Below, in pieces: positions 9,918-16,887 of a stretch of 33,466 bases of DNA. The notes beneath the pieces are model-generated. The model saw nothing but the letters and a program-made list of their open reading frames with translations, did not search any database and had not been told where the DNA came from. The stretch's first letter is position 1. Each line of letters starts with the position of its first letter. The stretch is from Rhodanobacter sp. FW104-R8 (GTDB taxonomy: Bacteria > Pseudomonadota > Gammaproteobacteria > Xanthomonadales > Rhodanobacteraceae), in contig NZ_LVJR01000111.1 in assembly GCF_001617365.1 (NCBI RefSeq), forward strand, positions 1 through 33,466, read 5' to 3'. Made by a program: the position numbers and the translations under genes.

Positions 9918-10678
9918 ACCGCATCGACCTCAACGGCGACCTCGGCGAGTCGTTCGGCGCATGGCGCATGGGCGACGACGATGCGCTGCTGCCGCTGCTC
10001 AGCTCGGCCAACATCGCCTGCGGCTTCCATGCCGGCGACCCCGGGATCATGCAGCGCACGGTGGCGCAGGCGGTGGCTCACGGCGTGGCGATCGGTGCGC
10101 ACGTCTCGCTGCCCGACCTGCAGGGTTTCGGCCGGCGCGAGATCGGCGTGACGCCTGCCGAGGCGTACGCCACGACGCTCTACCAGATCGGCGCGCTGCA
10201 TGCGTTCACCCGCGCCGCCGGCGCTACGCTCAGCCACGTCAAGCCGCATGGTGCGCTGTACAACATGGCCGCGCGCGATGCCCTCCTGGCCGACGCGATC
10301 GCCCGCGCGGTGCGCGACTTCGACCCGCGGCTGCGGCTGTTCGGCCTGGCCGGTTCGGCGCTGATCGAGGCGGGCCGGAAGCTCGGCCTGGCGGTGGCGG
10401 CGGAGGCCTTCGCCGACCGCCGCTATCGCGCCGACGGCTCGCTGCAGCCACGGAGCGAGGCCGGCGCGGTGATCGAGGACGTCGAACTTGCCGTGGCCCA
10501 GGCGCTCGGCATCGCCCGCGACGGCACGGCGCAGGCGGTGGACGGCCGGCCCGTTCCGCTGCGGGCCGACACGCTGTGCCTGCACGGCGACGGCCCGCAC
10601 GCGGTGCAGCTGGCATGCCGCCTGCGCGAGGCGCTCGACGCCGCCGGCCTGCGCATCGCCGCGCCGGATGCAGCATGA
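9914..10678 (+). CDS. pxpA: 5-oxoprolinase subunit PxpA (LamB/YcsF family)
   Basis: A 254-residue subunit of 5-oxoprolinase of the LamB/YcsF family. Landmarks are IDLNGDLGESFG at the N-terminus, SANIACGFHAGDP, GAHVSLPDLQGFGRR, HVKPHGALYN, EAFADRRY and CLHGDGP near the C-terminus. All are standard for the family, and the length is normal. It completes the pxpB-pxpC-pxpA set. It overlaps pxpC by ATGA and is followed after 31 bases by the DUF969 gene. Confidence 0.96.
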   Translation: MNRIDLNGDLGESFGAWRMGDDDALLPLLSSANIACGFHAGDPGIMQRTVAQAVAHGVAIGAHVSLPDLQGFGRREIGVTPAEAYATTLYQIGALHAFTRAAGATLSHVKPHGALYNMAARDALLADAIARAVRDFDPRLRLFGLAGSALIEAGRKLGLAVAAEAFADRRYRADGSLQPRSEAGAVIEDVELAVAQALGIARDGTAQAVDGRPVPLRADTLCLHGDGPHAVQLACRLREALDAAGLRIAAPDAA

Positions 10679-10709
10679 CGGGCGTGCCGCCCCACCTCGG
10701 AGGAACCGC

Positions 10710-11405
10710 ATGAACTATTGGCCCCTGCTCGGCGTCGCGGTGATCGTCGTCGGCTTCCTGTTGCGCTTCAATCCGGTGCTGGTGGTGGTTACCGCCGCCG
10801 TGGGCAGCGGCCTGCTCGCCGGGCTGACGATCCCTGCCCTGCTGGCCCTGCTCGGCAAGAGTTTCGTTTCCAGCCGCATGCTGATGCTGTTCGTGCTGAC
10901 CCTGCCGGCGATCGGCCTGCTCGAGCGCGCGGGCCTGCGCGAACACGCGCAGCGCTGGATGACCCGGCTGCATGGACTGACCCTCGCTCGGCTGCTGATC
11001 GGCTACCTGCTGCTGCGCCAGCTGCTGGCGGCGCTGGGTCTCACCGGCGTGGCCGGCGCGGCACAAACCGTGCGCCCGCTGCTGGCCCCGATGGGCGAGG
11101 CGGCAGCGGCCAAGATCCACCCCGGCCTGGACGACGCCGACCGCGACGAACTGCGCGCGGTCGCCGCGGCCACCGACAACATCGGCCGCTTCTTCGGCGA
11201 GGACGTGTTCATCGCGCTCGGCGCCGTGCTGCTGATCCAGGGCTTCTATGCCCAGCACGGCATCGAGCTGAGCCCCCTGTCGATCGCGTTGTGGGCCCTG
11301 CCCACCGCGGTCGCGGCCTTCGTCATCCAGTCCGTGCGGATATGGCTGTACCAGCGCCGGCTGCAGCGCCGCGCCGCCGGCCTGCGGGCCGAGGCGGCGG
11401 ACTGA
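10710..11405 (+). CDS. DUF969 family membrane protein, putative 5-oxoproline transporter subunit
   Basis: A 231-residue hydrophobic protein with about six membrane segments (roughly 3-17, 21-42, 56-71, 92-112, 164-178 and 190-208). It resembles DUF969, a family found next to DUF979 and pyrrolidone carboxyl peptidase genes. A soluble loop at about 130-160 contains MGEAAAAKIHPGL and ATDNIGRFFGED. A strong Shine-Dalgarno, CGGAGGAA, precedes ATG 10710. Its position between pxpA and pcp suggests it helps move 5-oxoproline across the inner membrane; some annotations carry this prediction (from memory). The family match and transport role are not experimental here. Confidence 0.82.
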   Translation: MNYWPLLGVAVIVVGFLLRFNPVLVVVTAAVGSGLLAGLTIPALLALLGKSFVSSRMLMLFVLTLPAIGLLERAGLREHAQRWMTRLHGLTLARLLIGYLLLRQLLAALGLTGVAGAAQTVRPLLAPMGEAAAAKIHPGLDDADRDELRAVAAATDNIGRFFGEDVFIALGAVLLIQGFYAQHGIELSPLSIALWALPTAVAAFVIQSVRIWLYQRRLQRRAAGLRAEAAD

Positions 11406-11407
11406 GC

Positions 11408-12376
11408 ATGCTCCGCATCGAATACGTCTACTGGCTGATCGCCGCGTTCCTGCTCTACTGCGGCCTGCGCGACCTGCGCGAGCGGCGCGCCTGGCACGCC
11501 GCGTTCTGGCTGGTGCTCGGCGTGCTGTTCGGCGCTGGCGACTACGTGCTGGCGCAGCAGGCCGCCGGCCATGCGCTGCCTGCGCAGCTGGCGGGCATCG
11601 GCGTGATCGTGCTGGCGCTGCTGGCGCCGCGACTGCATCGGCACGCCCATGCCGAGGAAGGCAGCGCTGCGCAACGCCTGCAGTCGGCCATCCGGCTCGG
11701 CCACAAGCTGCTCGTGCCGGCCCTGCTGATACCGCTGGTGACCCTGCTGGTGGCGCTGTTCGGCGGCTACCTGGCGTTCGCCGGCCGGCACCTGTTCGCC
11801 ACCGCGCAGATGACCCTGACCGGGCTGGCGCTGGCCTGCGTGATCGCGCTGTTCGCCGCCGCTCGCGTGGCACGTGCCCCGCTGTCCGCGGGCCTGGCCG
11901 AAGGCCGCCGCCTGCTCGACGCGATCGGCTGGGCGGCATTGCTGCCGCTGCTGCTGGCGGCGCTCGGCGAAGTGTTTACGCAAAGCGGCGTGGGCGCGGC
12001 GATCGCCGCGCTGGCCACCAGCTGGCTGCCCACCGGCAGCGCGCTGGCCTGCCTGGTCACCTTCGCGCTGGGCATGGTGCTGTTCACCGTCATCATGGGC
12101 AACGCGTTCGCCGCCTTCCCGGTGATGATGGCCGGCATCGGCCTGCCGCTGCTGATTCGCCAGCACGGCGCCGATCCGGCGATACTCGGCTCGATGGGCA
12201 TGCTGTGCGGCTACTGCGGCACCCTGCTGACGCCGATGGCGGCCGACTACAACCTGGTGCCGGCGGCCTTGCTGGAGTTGCGCAACCCGTACGGGGTGAT
12301 CCGCGCGCAGCTTTGGAGCGCGTGGTGGATCCTCGCCGCCACGTTCGTGACGATGTGGCTGCTGGCATTCCGTTGA
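11408..12376 (+). CDS. DUF979 family membrane protein, putative 5-oxoproline transporter subunit
   Basis: A 322-residue integral membrane protein of about nine or ten helices, resembling DUF979. Recognisable features are the N-terminal IEYVYWLIAAFLLYCGLRDLR, the polar-within-membrane segment VIMGNAFAAFPVMMAGIGLP, and GMLCGYCGTLLTPMAADYN near the C-terminus. Conserved Asn, Pro and Asp residues inside hydrophobic stretches are usual for secondary carriers. It starts 2 bases after the DUF969 stop, so the two are likely made together. With DUF969 it is the candidate 5-oxoproline carrier of this cluster; substrate and mechanism are inferred from neighbours. Confidence 0.83.
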   Translation: MLRIEYVYWLIAAFLLYCGLRDLRERRAWHAAFWLVLGVLFGAGDYVLAQQAAGHALPAQLAGIGVIVLALLAPRLHRHAHAEEGSAAQRLQSAIRLGHKLLVPALLIPLVTLLVALFGGYLAFAGRHLFATAQMTLTGLALACVIALFAAARVARAPLSAGLAEGRRLLDAIGWAALLPLLLAALGEVFTQSGVGAAIAALATSWLPTGSALACLVTFALGMVLFTVIMGNAFAAFPVMMAGIGLPLLIRQHGADPAILGSMGMLCGYCGTLLTPMAADYNLVPAALLELRNPYGVIRAQLWSAWWILAATFVTMWLLAFR

Positions 12377-12400
12377 ACACGCCTTGTTGAACACGTCTTG
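12373..12400 (+). repeat. Two-copy 14-base tandem repeat at the DUF979 stop / pcp leader
   Basis: TTGAACACGCCTTG (12373-12386) is followed directly by TTGAACACGTCTTG (12387-12400), differing at one base. The first copy contains the DUF979 stop codon. The second ends just before the pcp Shine-Dalgarno AGGAGG, so the duplication sets the spacing between the two genes. Confidence 0.75.
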
Positions 12401-12411
12401 AGGAGGCCGCC

Positions 12412-13068
12412 ATGGGCGCATCCCTGCCACGCATCCTGCTGACCGGCTTCGACCCGTTCGCGGGCGAAGCGGTCAATCCGTCGTGGGAGGCCGTGCGCGC
12501 GCTGCACGGCCGGCGCATCGGCGGCCATCGCGTCGTCGCATTGCAGTTGCCCACCGAGTTCGCCGCCTCGCTGCGCCTGCTCCGCAGCGCGGTACGCCAG
12601 GCGGCGCCGTCGATCCTGCTCGGCGTCGGCCAGGCCGGCGGGCGGGCGCGGCTGTCGATCGAACGGCTGGCGATCAACCTGCAGGATGCGCGCATCCCCG
12701 ACAACGCCGGGGCGCAGCCGATCGACGAACCGGTGGTCGCCGATGCTCCGGCCGCCTACTTCAGCACGCTGCCGGTCAAGGCAATGCTGGCTGCGCTGCA
12801 GGCGCAGGGCGTGCCGGCGGAAATCTCGAACAGCGCCGGCACCTACGTCTGCAACCACATCGCCTACGCCATGCTGCACCTGGCATCGCGGCGGCCGGGC
12901 GCACGCGCCGGCTTCATCCACATCCCGTTCCTCCCGGCGCAGGCCGCGCGGCATCCCGGCGCGCCCAGCATGACGCAGGCCGAGGTGGTGCGCGGCCTGG
13001 AAATCGCCCTGCGCACGGCAACCGCCACCCGGCGCGACCGCAGGCTCGGCGCCGGCACCCTGGACTGA
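12412..13068 (+). CDS. pcp: Pyrrolidone-carboxylate (pyroglutamyl) peptidase I
   Basis: Cysteine peptidase (family C15) that removes N-terminal pyroglutamate from peptides, releasing 5-oxoproline. At 218 residues it has normal length. The N-terminus ILLTGFDPFAGEAVNPSW is the family signature. The catalytic triad is E84 (LSIERLAIN), C147 (GTYVCNHIAYAM) and H170 (FIHIPFLP). There is no signal peptide, so it is cytosolic. AGGAGG precedes ATG 12412 at about 5 bases. It lies 35 bases after DUF979 and ends the run, supplying substrate for PxpABC. Confidence 0.96.
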   Translation: MGASLPRILLTGFDPFAGEAVNPSWEAVRALHGRRIGGHRVVALQLPTEFAASLRLLRSAVRQAAPSILLGVGQAGGRARLSIERLAINLQDARIPDNAGAQPIDEPVVADAPAAYFSTLPVKAMLAALQAQGVPAEISNSAGTYVCNHIAYAMLHLASRRPGARAGFIHIPFLPAQAARHPGAPSMTQAEVVRGLEIALRTATATRRDRRLGAGTLD

Positions 13069-13102
13069 GCGGGTCCATCGCCGTCGCGACCACAAGAAAA
13101 CA

Positions 13103-13130
13103 GGAAGCCGCGATTCGCATCGCGGCTTCC
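13103..13130. terminator. Bidirectional hairpin terminator between pcp and a convergent lipoprotein gene
   Basis: GGAAGCCGCGA (13103-13113) pairs perfectly with TCGCGGCTTCC (13120-13130) around a 6-base loop. The flanking AAGAAAA at 13094-13100 gives a U-rich tail for minus-strand transcripts. The plus-strand tail, CTGGCTTCTT, is weaker. Confidence 0.8.
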
Positions 13131-13151
13131 CTGGCTTCTTCCGGCGGAATA

Positions 13152-13646
13152 TCAGTACTGGTGCTGGGGGTCGAAGCCGCCGCTGCTGGCGTCCTTGCCC
13201 TTCTGCGAATCGGGCAACGCTGCCGGCGCATGATGATCCTCGAGCGCACGCGCCTTGGTTTCCACCGGATTGATCTTGGTCAGCGTGCCGCCATCGTCGT
13301 AATACGCGGTGAAGCCATAGTCCATCTGCATGCGCGCCAGGTATTCAAGGTGCCGTTTGCGGATCTTGGAATCGTCGCTGGGCACGAGCAGCACGGTCTT
13401 CGGCAATTTGCCCTGGTCCTTCAGGTAGGCGAAATGGCTGCCGACATCGAGCGCCGAAAGCACCGCGCCATCGAGCAGGAACTGGCCATCCTTGTAGGCC
13501 TGCAGCGTGGCGTCGAACTGGCCCTTCATCGATGCCGTGCCGACCGCGTCCCGGGTACTGCCCCGGTGGCAACCTGCCAGCACGAGCAGGCTGCCCAGCA
13601 TGAGGGCTGCCGTGACGCGCGTCAGCAATATGGAAAAACGGGTCAT
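13152..13646 (-). CDS. Small lipoprotein, family unassigned
   Basis: A 164-residue protein with a lipoprotein signal: MTRFSILLTR, a hydrophobic stretch, then lipobox LAGC with C26. The mature part is mixed alpha/beta and soluble, with FDATLQAYKDGQFLLDGAVLS and LPKTVLLVPSDDSKIRKRHL as notable stretches (key parts only). The C-terminal 35 residues are polar and probably disordered, ending DPQHQY. I do not recognise the family. GGAGA precedes the ATG by about 6 bases. It is followed by the hairpin at 13103-13130 and lies 95 bases downstream of dcd on the same strand. Confidence 0.85.
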   Translation of the reverse strand: MTRFSILLTRVTAALMLGSLLVLAGCHRGSTRDAVGTASMKGQFDATLQAYKDGQFLLDGAVLSALDVGSHFAYLKDQGKLPKTVLLVPSDDSKIRKRHLEYLARMQMDYGFTAYYDDGGTLTKINPVETKARALEDHHAPAALPDSQKGKDASSGGFDPQHQY

Positions 13647-13741
13647 GGGAGTCTCCTGGCAATCGAACGTCTGGATCGTGGAAGTGTAGCGCGGCCATGA
13701 ACGGCGATGCGGGTCGCCGCTCCGCCGTTCAGCTCGCGTAC

Positions 13742-14308
13742 TCAGGTGCGCGGCAGGGTCACGCCCTGCTGGCCCTGGTACTTGCCGCCGCGGTCCTTGT
13801 AGCTGGTCTCGCACTCCTCGTCGGATTCGAGGAACAGCATCTGCGCCACGCCCTCGTTGGCGTAGATTTTTGCGGGCAGCGGGGTGGTGTTGGAGAACTC
13901 CAGCGTCACGTGCCCCTCCCACTCCGGCTCCAGCGGGGTCACGTTGACGATGATGCCGCAGCGCGCGTAGGTGCTCTTGCCGAGGCAGACCGTGAGCACC
14001 TTGCGCGGGATGCGGAAGTACTCGACCGTGCGCGCCAGCGCGAACGAGTTCGGCGGGATGATGCATACGTCCGCCTCGACGTCGACGAAGCTCGACGGAT
14101 CGAACGCCTTCGGGTCGACGATGGTGGAATTGATGTTGGTGAAGATCTTGAACTCGCGCGCGCAGCGCACGTCGTAGCCGTAGCTGGAGGTGCCGTACGA
14201 GATCAGCTTGTTGCCGTCGCGCAGCTTGACCTGGCCCGGTTCGAACGGCTCGATCATGCCGTGGCTTTCGGCCATGCGGCGGATCCACTTGTCGGATTTG
14301 ATGCTCAC
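13742..14308 (-). CDS. dcd: dCTP deaminase
   Basis: Homotrimeric enzyme that deaminates dCTP to dUTP, feeding dTMP synthesis. At 188 residues it has normal length. The family signature KSTYARCGI covers about 111-119, and [11 protein letters not shown] contains the catalytic Glu at about 137. [12 protein letters not shown] near residue 37 and the C-terminal [13 protein letters not shown] are also typical. The start is GTG at 14308, fixed by the conserved [10 protein letters not shown] beginning and by GGAG about 7 bases upstream. It lies downstream of the mrp/flavin reductase pair. Confidence 0.96.
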   Translation of the reverse strand: MSIKSDKWIRRMAESHGMIEPFEPGQVKLRDGNKLISYGTSSYGYDVRCAREFKIFTNINSTIVDPKAFDPSSFVDVEADVCIIPPNSFALARTVEYFRIPRKVLTVCLGKSTYARCGIIVNVTPLEPEWEGHVTLEFSNTTPLPAKIYANEGVAQMLFLESDEECETSYKDRGGKYQGQQGVTLPRT

Positions 14309-14402
14309 GCGGACTCCGGTCGGTAGCGGCAGCACCCGGTCCAGCCGGGCGCAAAGCGGCAAAAATACATGGTCCGGGCGCCGCCGCGCCAGCCACGCAG
14401 CC

Positions 14403-14948
14403 TCACGCCACGGGCAGCGCCTCGGCCAGCACATCCAGCGCCGCACGCAATTCCGCACGACGTTCCGCGCTGGCCAGTACCTGCGCCACCGTGCAGCCGG
14501 CGCCCGGCAGCGCCACCGGCAGGGGCTGCGCCGCCAGCAACTGGGCGGACATGGTGTACAGGATCTCGGCCAGCGCCTCCTGCGCATGGTACGAACCGCG
14601 CGCGGCCGTGTTCAGCAGCAGCACCGGCTTGCCCGGAAACTCCAGGCTGCCGACCAGCCAGTCCAGCAGGTTCTTGAACGCGCCGGGCACGCCGTGGGCG
14701 TATTCGGGGCAGGCGACCAGCAAGGCATCGGCGCGGCCGACGGCCTCGCGCAGCGACCGTACCGGCGCGGGCACGGCATCGGCTTCGTCGTCCGGATTGA
14801 ACAGCGGCAAGCTACCGAGCCCGTCGTACAGCACCAGCTCCAGCGCCGGCGGCGCCAGCTGCTGCGCCGCTTCCAGCGCGACCGTGTTCGAGGACATCCG
14901 GCGCAGGCTGCCGGACAGGCACAGCACGCGCTGCGCCGGCGCCGTCAT
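14403..14948 (-). CDS. NADPH-dependent FMN reductase family protein
   Basis: A 181-residue flavodoxin-fold protein of the NADPH-dependent FMN reductase/ArsH-ChrR group. The N-terminal phosphate-binding loop reads [22 protein letters not shown] and the flavin-site motif [18 protein letters not shown] are characteristic. It has no export signal. It starts four bases inside the end of mrp/apbC (shared 14945-14948, ATGA), so the two are translationally coupled. Possible roles are supplying reduced flavin or reducing quinones; the sequence does not decide. Confidence 0.92.
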   Translation of the reverse strand: MTAPAQRVLCLSGSLRRMSSNTVALEAAQQLAPPALELVLYDGLGSLPLFNPDDEADAVPAPVRSLREAVGRADALLVACPEYAHGVPGAFKNLLDWLVGSLEFPGKPVLLLNTAARGSYHAQEALAEILYTMSAQLLAAQPLPVALPGAGCTVAQVLASAERRAELRAALDVLAEALPVA

Positions 14949-16039
14949 GCGGCCGGCACGCCTTGCACCACGATCTTGCCCAGCCCCAGCGACTTGTTGC
15001 GCGGCTGCCGCGACAGCCGGCCGGCCGCGTTGCGGGCGATCTCGCGATAGCGCATGGCGAGGTCGGAATCGGGCATCGCCGCCACCGTGGGGTTGCCGCC
15101 GTCGGCCTGTTCGCGGATGCGGATGTCCAGCGGCAGCGAGCCGAGATAGGCCGCGCCGTATTGCGTCGCCATGCGCTGGCCGCCGCCTTCGCCGAAGATG
15201 TTTTCCTCGTGGCCGCAGTTGGAGCAGACGTGGGTGGCCATGTTCTCCACCACGCCGAGCACCGGCACCTCGACCTTCTCGAACATCTTCAGCGCCTTGC
15301 GCGCATCCAGCAGGGCGATGTCCTGCGGCGTGGTGACGATCACCGCGCCGGCCACCGGCACCTTCTGCGACAACGTGAGCTGGATGTCGCCGGTGCCCGG
15401 CGGCAGGTCGACGATCAGATAGTCGAGCTGTTCCCAGCGCGTGTCGGTGAGCAACTGCATCATCGCCTGGGTGACCATCGGGCCGCGCCAGATCATCGGC
15501 GTGTCTTCTTCCACCAGGAAGCCGATCGACATCACCGGCATGCCGTGCGCCTGCATCGGGATGATGCTCTTGCCGTCCGGCGAGGCCGGCTTGCCGTGCA
15601 CCCCGAGCATGGTCGGCTGGCTGGGCCCGTAGATGTCCGCGTCCATCACGCCGACCTTCGCACCCTCGGCCTGCAGCGCCAGCGCCAGGTTCGCCGACAC
15701 CGTGGACTTGCCCACGCCGCCCTTGCCGGACGCCACCACGATGATGTTCTTCACGTTCGGCAGCGGCCCCAGCGTGCCCTGCACCTTGTGCACGTGGATG
15801 CGGCTGGTGATCGAAACCGCGGCCGAGTCGATCGCCGGATCGGCCTCCAGCGCCTGGCGCACGCGCACCGCGAGGCTGTCGATGGCGCCGGCGGCCGGAT
15901 AGCCCAGTTGCAGGTCCACCGACACCTTTGCCCCGTCCACGCCGACCGCGCGCACGGCCTCGGCCAGCGGCGCGCCGGTATGGGTGTCGATGAGACCGCC
16001 AAGGATCTGGCGGACCAGGGTTTCGTTCGCCTGCGTCAT
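14945..16039 (-). CDS. apbC: Iron-sulfur cluster carrier protein ApbC/Mrp
   Basis: P-loop ATPase that binds and transfers Fe-S clusters. The 364-residue protein has an N-terminal MIP18/DUF59-like domain (about 1-85) and a ParA/MinD-type domain. The deviant Walker A is GKGGVGKS at 105-112. DADIYGPSQPTMLG follows, and VDLPPGTGDIQLTL is the switch region. The cluster-binding CxxC is C272-C275 (HVCSNCGHEENIFG). ATG 16039 gives the normal N-terminus; an upstream in-frame ATG would add 42 non-homologous residues. Location near metG matches the mrp-metG neighbourhood in E. coli, with the DUF2147 gene inserted here. Confidence 0.95.
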   Translation of the reverse strand: MTQANETLVRQILGGLIDTHTGAPLAEAVRAVGVDGAKVSVDLQLGYPAAGAIDSLAVRVRQALEADPAIDSAAVSITSRIHVHKVQGTLGPLPNVKNIIVVASGKGGVGKSTVSANLALALQAEGAKVGVMDADIYGPSQPTMLGVHGKPASPDGKSIIPMQAHGMPVMSIGFLVEEDTPMIWRGPMVTQAMMQLLTDTRWEQLDYLIVDLPPGTGDIQLTLSQKVPVAGAVIVTTPQDIALLDARKALKMFEKVEVPVLGVVENMATHVCSNCGHEENIFGEGGGQRMATQYGAAYLGSLPLDIRIREQADGGNPTVAAMPDSDLAMRYREIARNAAGRLSRQPRNKSLGLGKIVVQGVPAA

Positions 16040-16092
16040 GTCGGCTCGGGTGTTTGCGGGGCATCCATTATGCCAGCCCGCCGTCGCGACCC

Positions 16093-16110
16093 CGCTGACT
16101 TGGGTCAGCG
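16093..16110. promoter_or_regulatory. Inverted repeat between divergent apbC and DUF2147 genes
   Basis: CGCTGAC (16093-16099) and GTCAGCG (16104-16110) form a perfect 7-bp inverted repeat with a 4-base centre in the divergent intergenic region. It could be an operator or an RNA hairpin. No known binding motif is recognised. Confidence 0.35.
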
Positions 16111-16195
16111 ACAGGCATGGCGCAATGCAGCTTGACGGCCTTGTGGAACCTCGCCAGTCTCGCATTCCATACGCTTTCGTACGGGAGAATCATCC

Positions 16196-16660
16196 ATGAA
16201 GCTTGCTGTCCGCCTCACCTTCGCCGCCGGCCTGCTGCTGGCTGCCGGCACCGCGCTGGCCGCCACCGACACTCCGGCCGGCACCTGGAAGACCATCGAC
16301 GACGCCACCCACCAGCCGAAGTCGATCGTCGAGATCACCGAGCACAATGGCGAGTACCAGGCGAAAATCGTGAAGCTGCTGAACCGCACGCCGGAAGACG
16401 TGGCCCGCGACGGCGAGCACCCGGTCTGCACCAAGTGCGACGGCGAGCGCAAGAACCAGCCGATCGTGGGGATGACCTTCATGTGGGGCGTCAGCAAGGA
16501 CGGCGACGAATGGAGCGGCGGCAGGATCCTCGACCCGAAGAACGGCAAGGTCTACAAGGTGAGGCTCAAGCTGATGGACAGCGGCCGCAAGCTCGACGTG
16601 CACGGCTACATCGGCTTCGCCCTGCTCGGCCGCTCGCAGGTCTGGGAACGGCAGGACTGA
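16196..16660 (+). CDS. DUF2147 exported protein
   Basis: A 154-residue protein with a Sec signal peptide (MKLAVRLTFAAGLLLAAGTA, cleavage near LAA/ATDT). The mature domain matches DUF2147: PAGTWKTIDD near the start, SIVEITEHNGEYQAKIVKL, a CTKCDG pair of cysteines, WSGGRILDPKNGKVYKVRL and a final beta strand with GRSQVW. The fold is expected to be a small periplasmic beta-barrel; its function is unknown. GGGAGA precedes the ATG by about 6 bases. It is followed by a rho-independent terminator. Confidence 0.92.
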   Translation: MKLAVRLTFAAGLLLAAGTALAATDTPAGTWKTIDDATHQPKSIVEITEHNGEYQAKIVKLLNRTPEDVARDGEHPVCTKCDGERKNQPIVGMTFMWGVSKDGDEWSGGRILDPKNGKVYKVRLKLMDSGRKLDVHGYIGFALLGRSQVWERQD

Positions 16661-16683
16661 CCCACCCTCACAGCGCCTGACCG

Positions 16684-16718
16684 AACGCCCCGTACCGCCT
16701 GCCGGTCCGGGGCGTTTT
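16684..16718 (+). terminator. Rho-independent terminator after the DUF2147 gene
   Basis: AACGCCCCG (16684-16692) pairs with CGGGGCGTT (16708-16716), and ACCG/CGGT may extend pairing within the loop. A short run of T follows the stem. It lies 24 bases after the stop codon at 16660. Confidence 0.82.
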
Positions 16719-16730
16719 CATGTGGAGCAC

Positions 16731-16749
16731 GCCGCCACCCGGTGGCGGC
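16731..16749. repeat. 19-base palindrome upstream of metG
   Basis: GCCGCCACC and GGTGGCGGC flank a single C, a perfect palindrome in the gap between the terminator at 16684 and metG. It could be a protein-binding site or chance in GC-rich DNA. The rest of 16661-16887 holds no gene that I can see. Confidence 0.4.
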
Positions 16750-16853
16750 CGACGCGACCAACGAGAAAACCGGCCATCGACTCGACACCATCGAGCTGTC
16801 GTCGAAGGCCAACAGCAACAGGCCCGCCCACGGGCGAGGCTGGCAAACGGCCA

Positions 16854-16862
16854 TGGCATAAT
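16854..16862 (+). promoter_or_regulatory. Candidate extended -10 promoter for metG
   Basis: TGGCATAAT fits an extended -10 element (TGn followed by CATAAT) and lies 25 bases before the metG ATG at 16888. No good -35 hexamer is present. Confidence 0.4.
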
Positions 16863-16887
16863 GCCAGTCAACAACGGAATACGCCCC

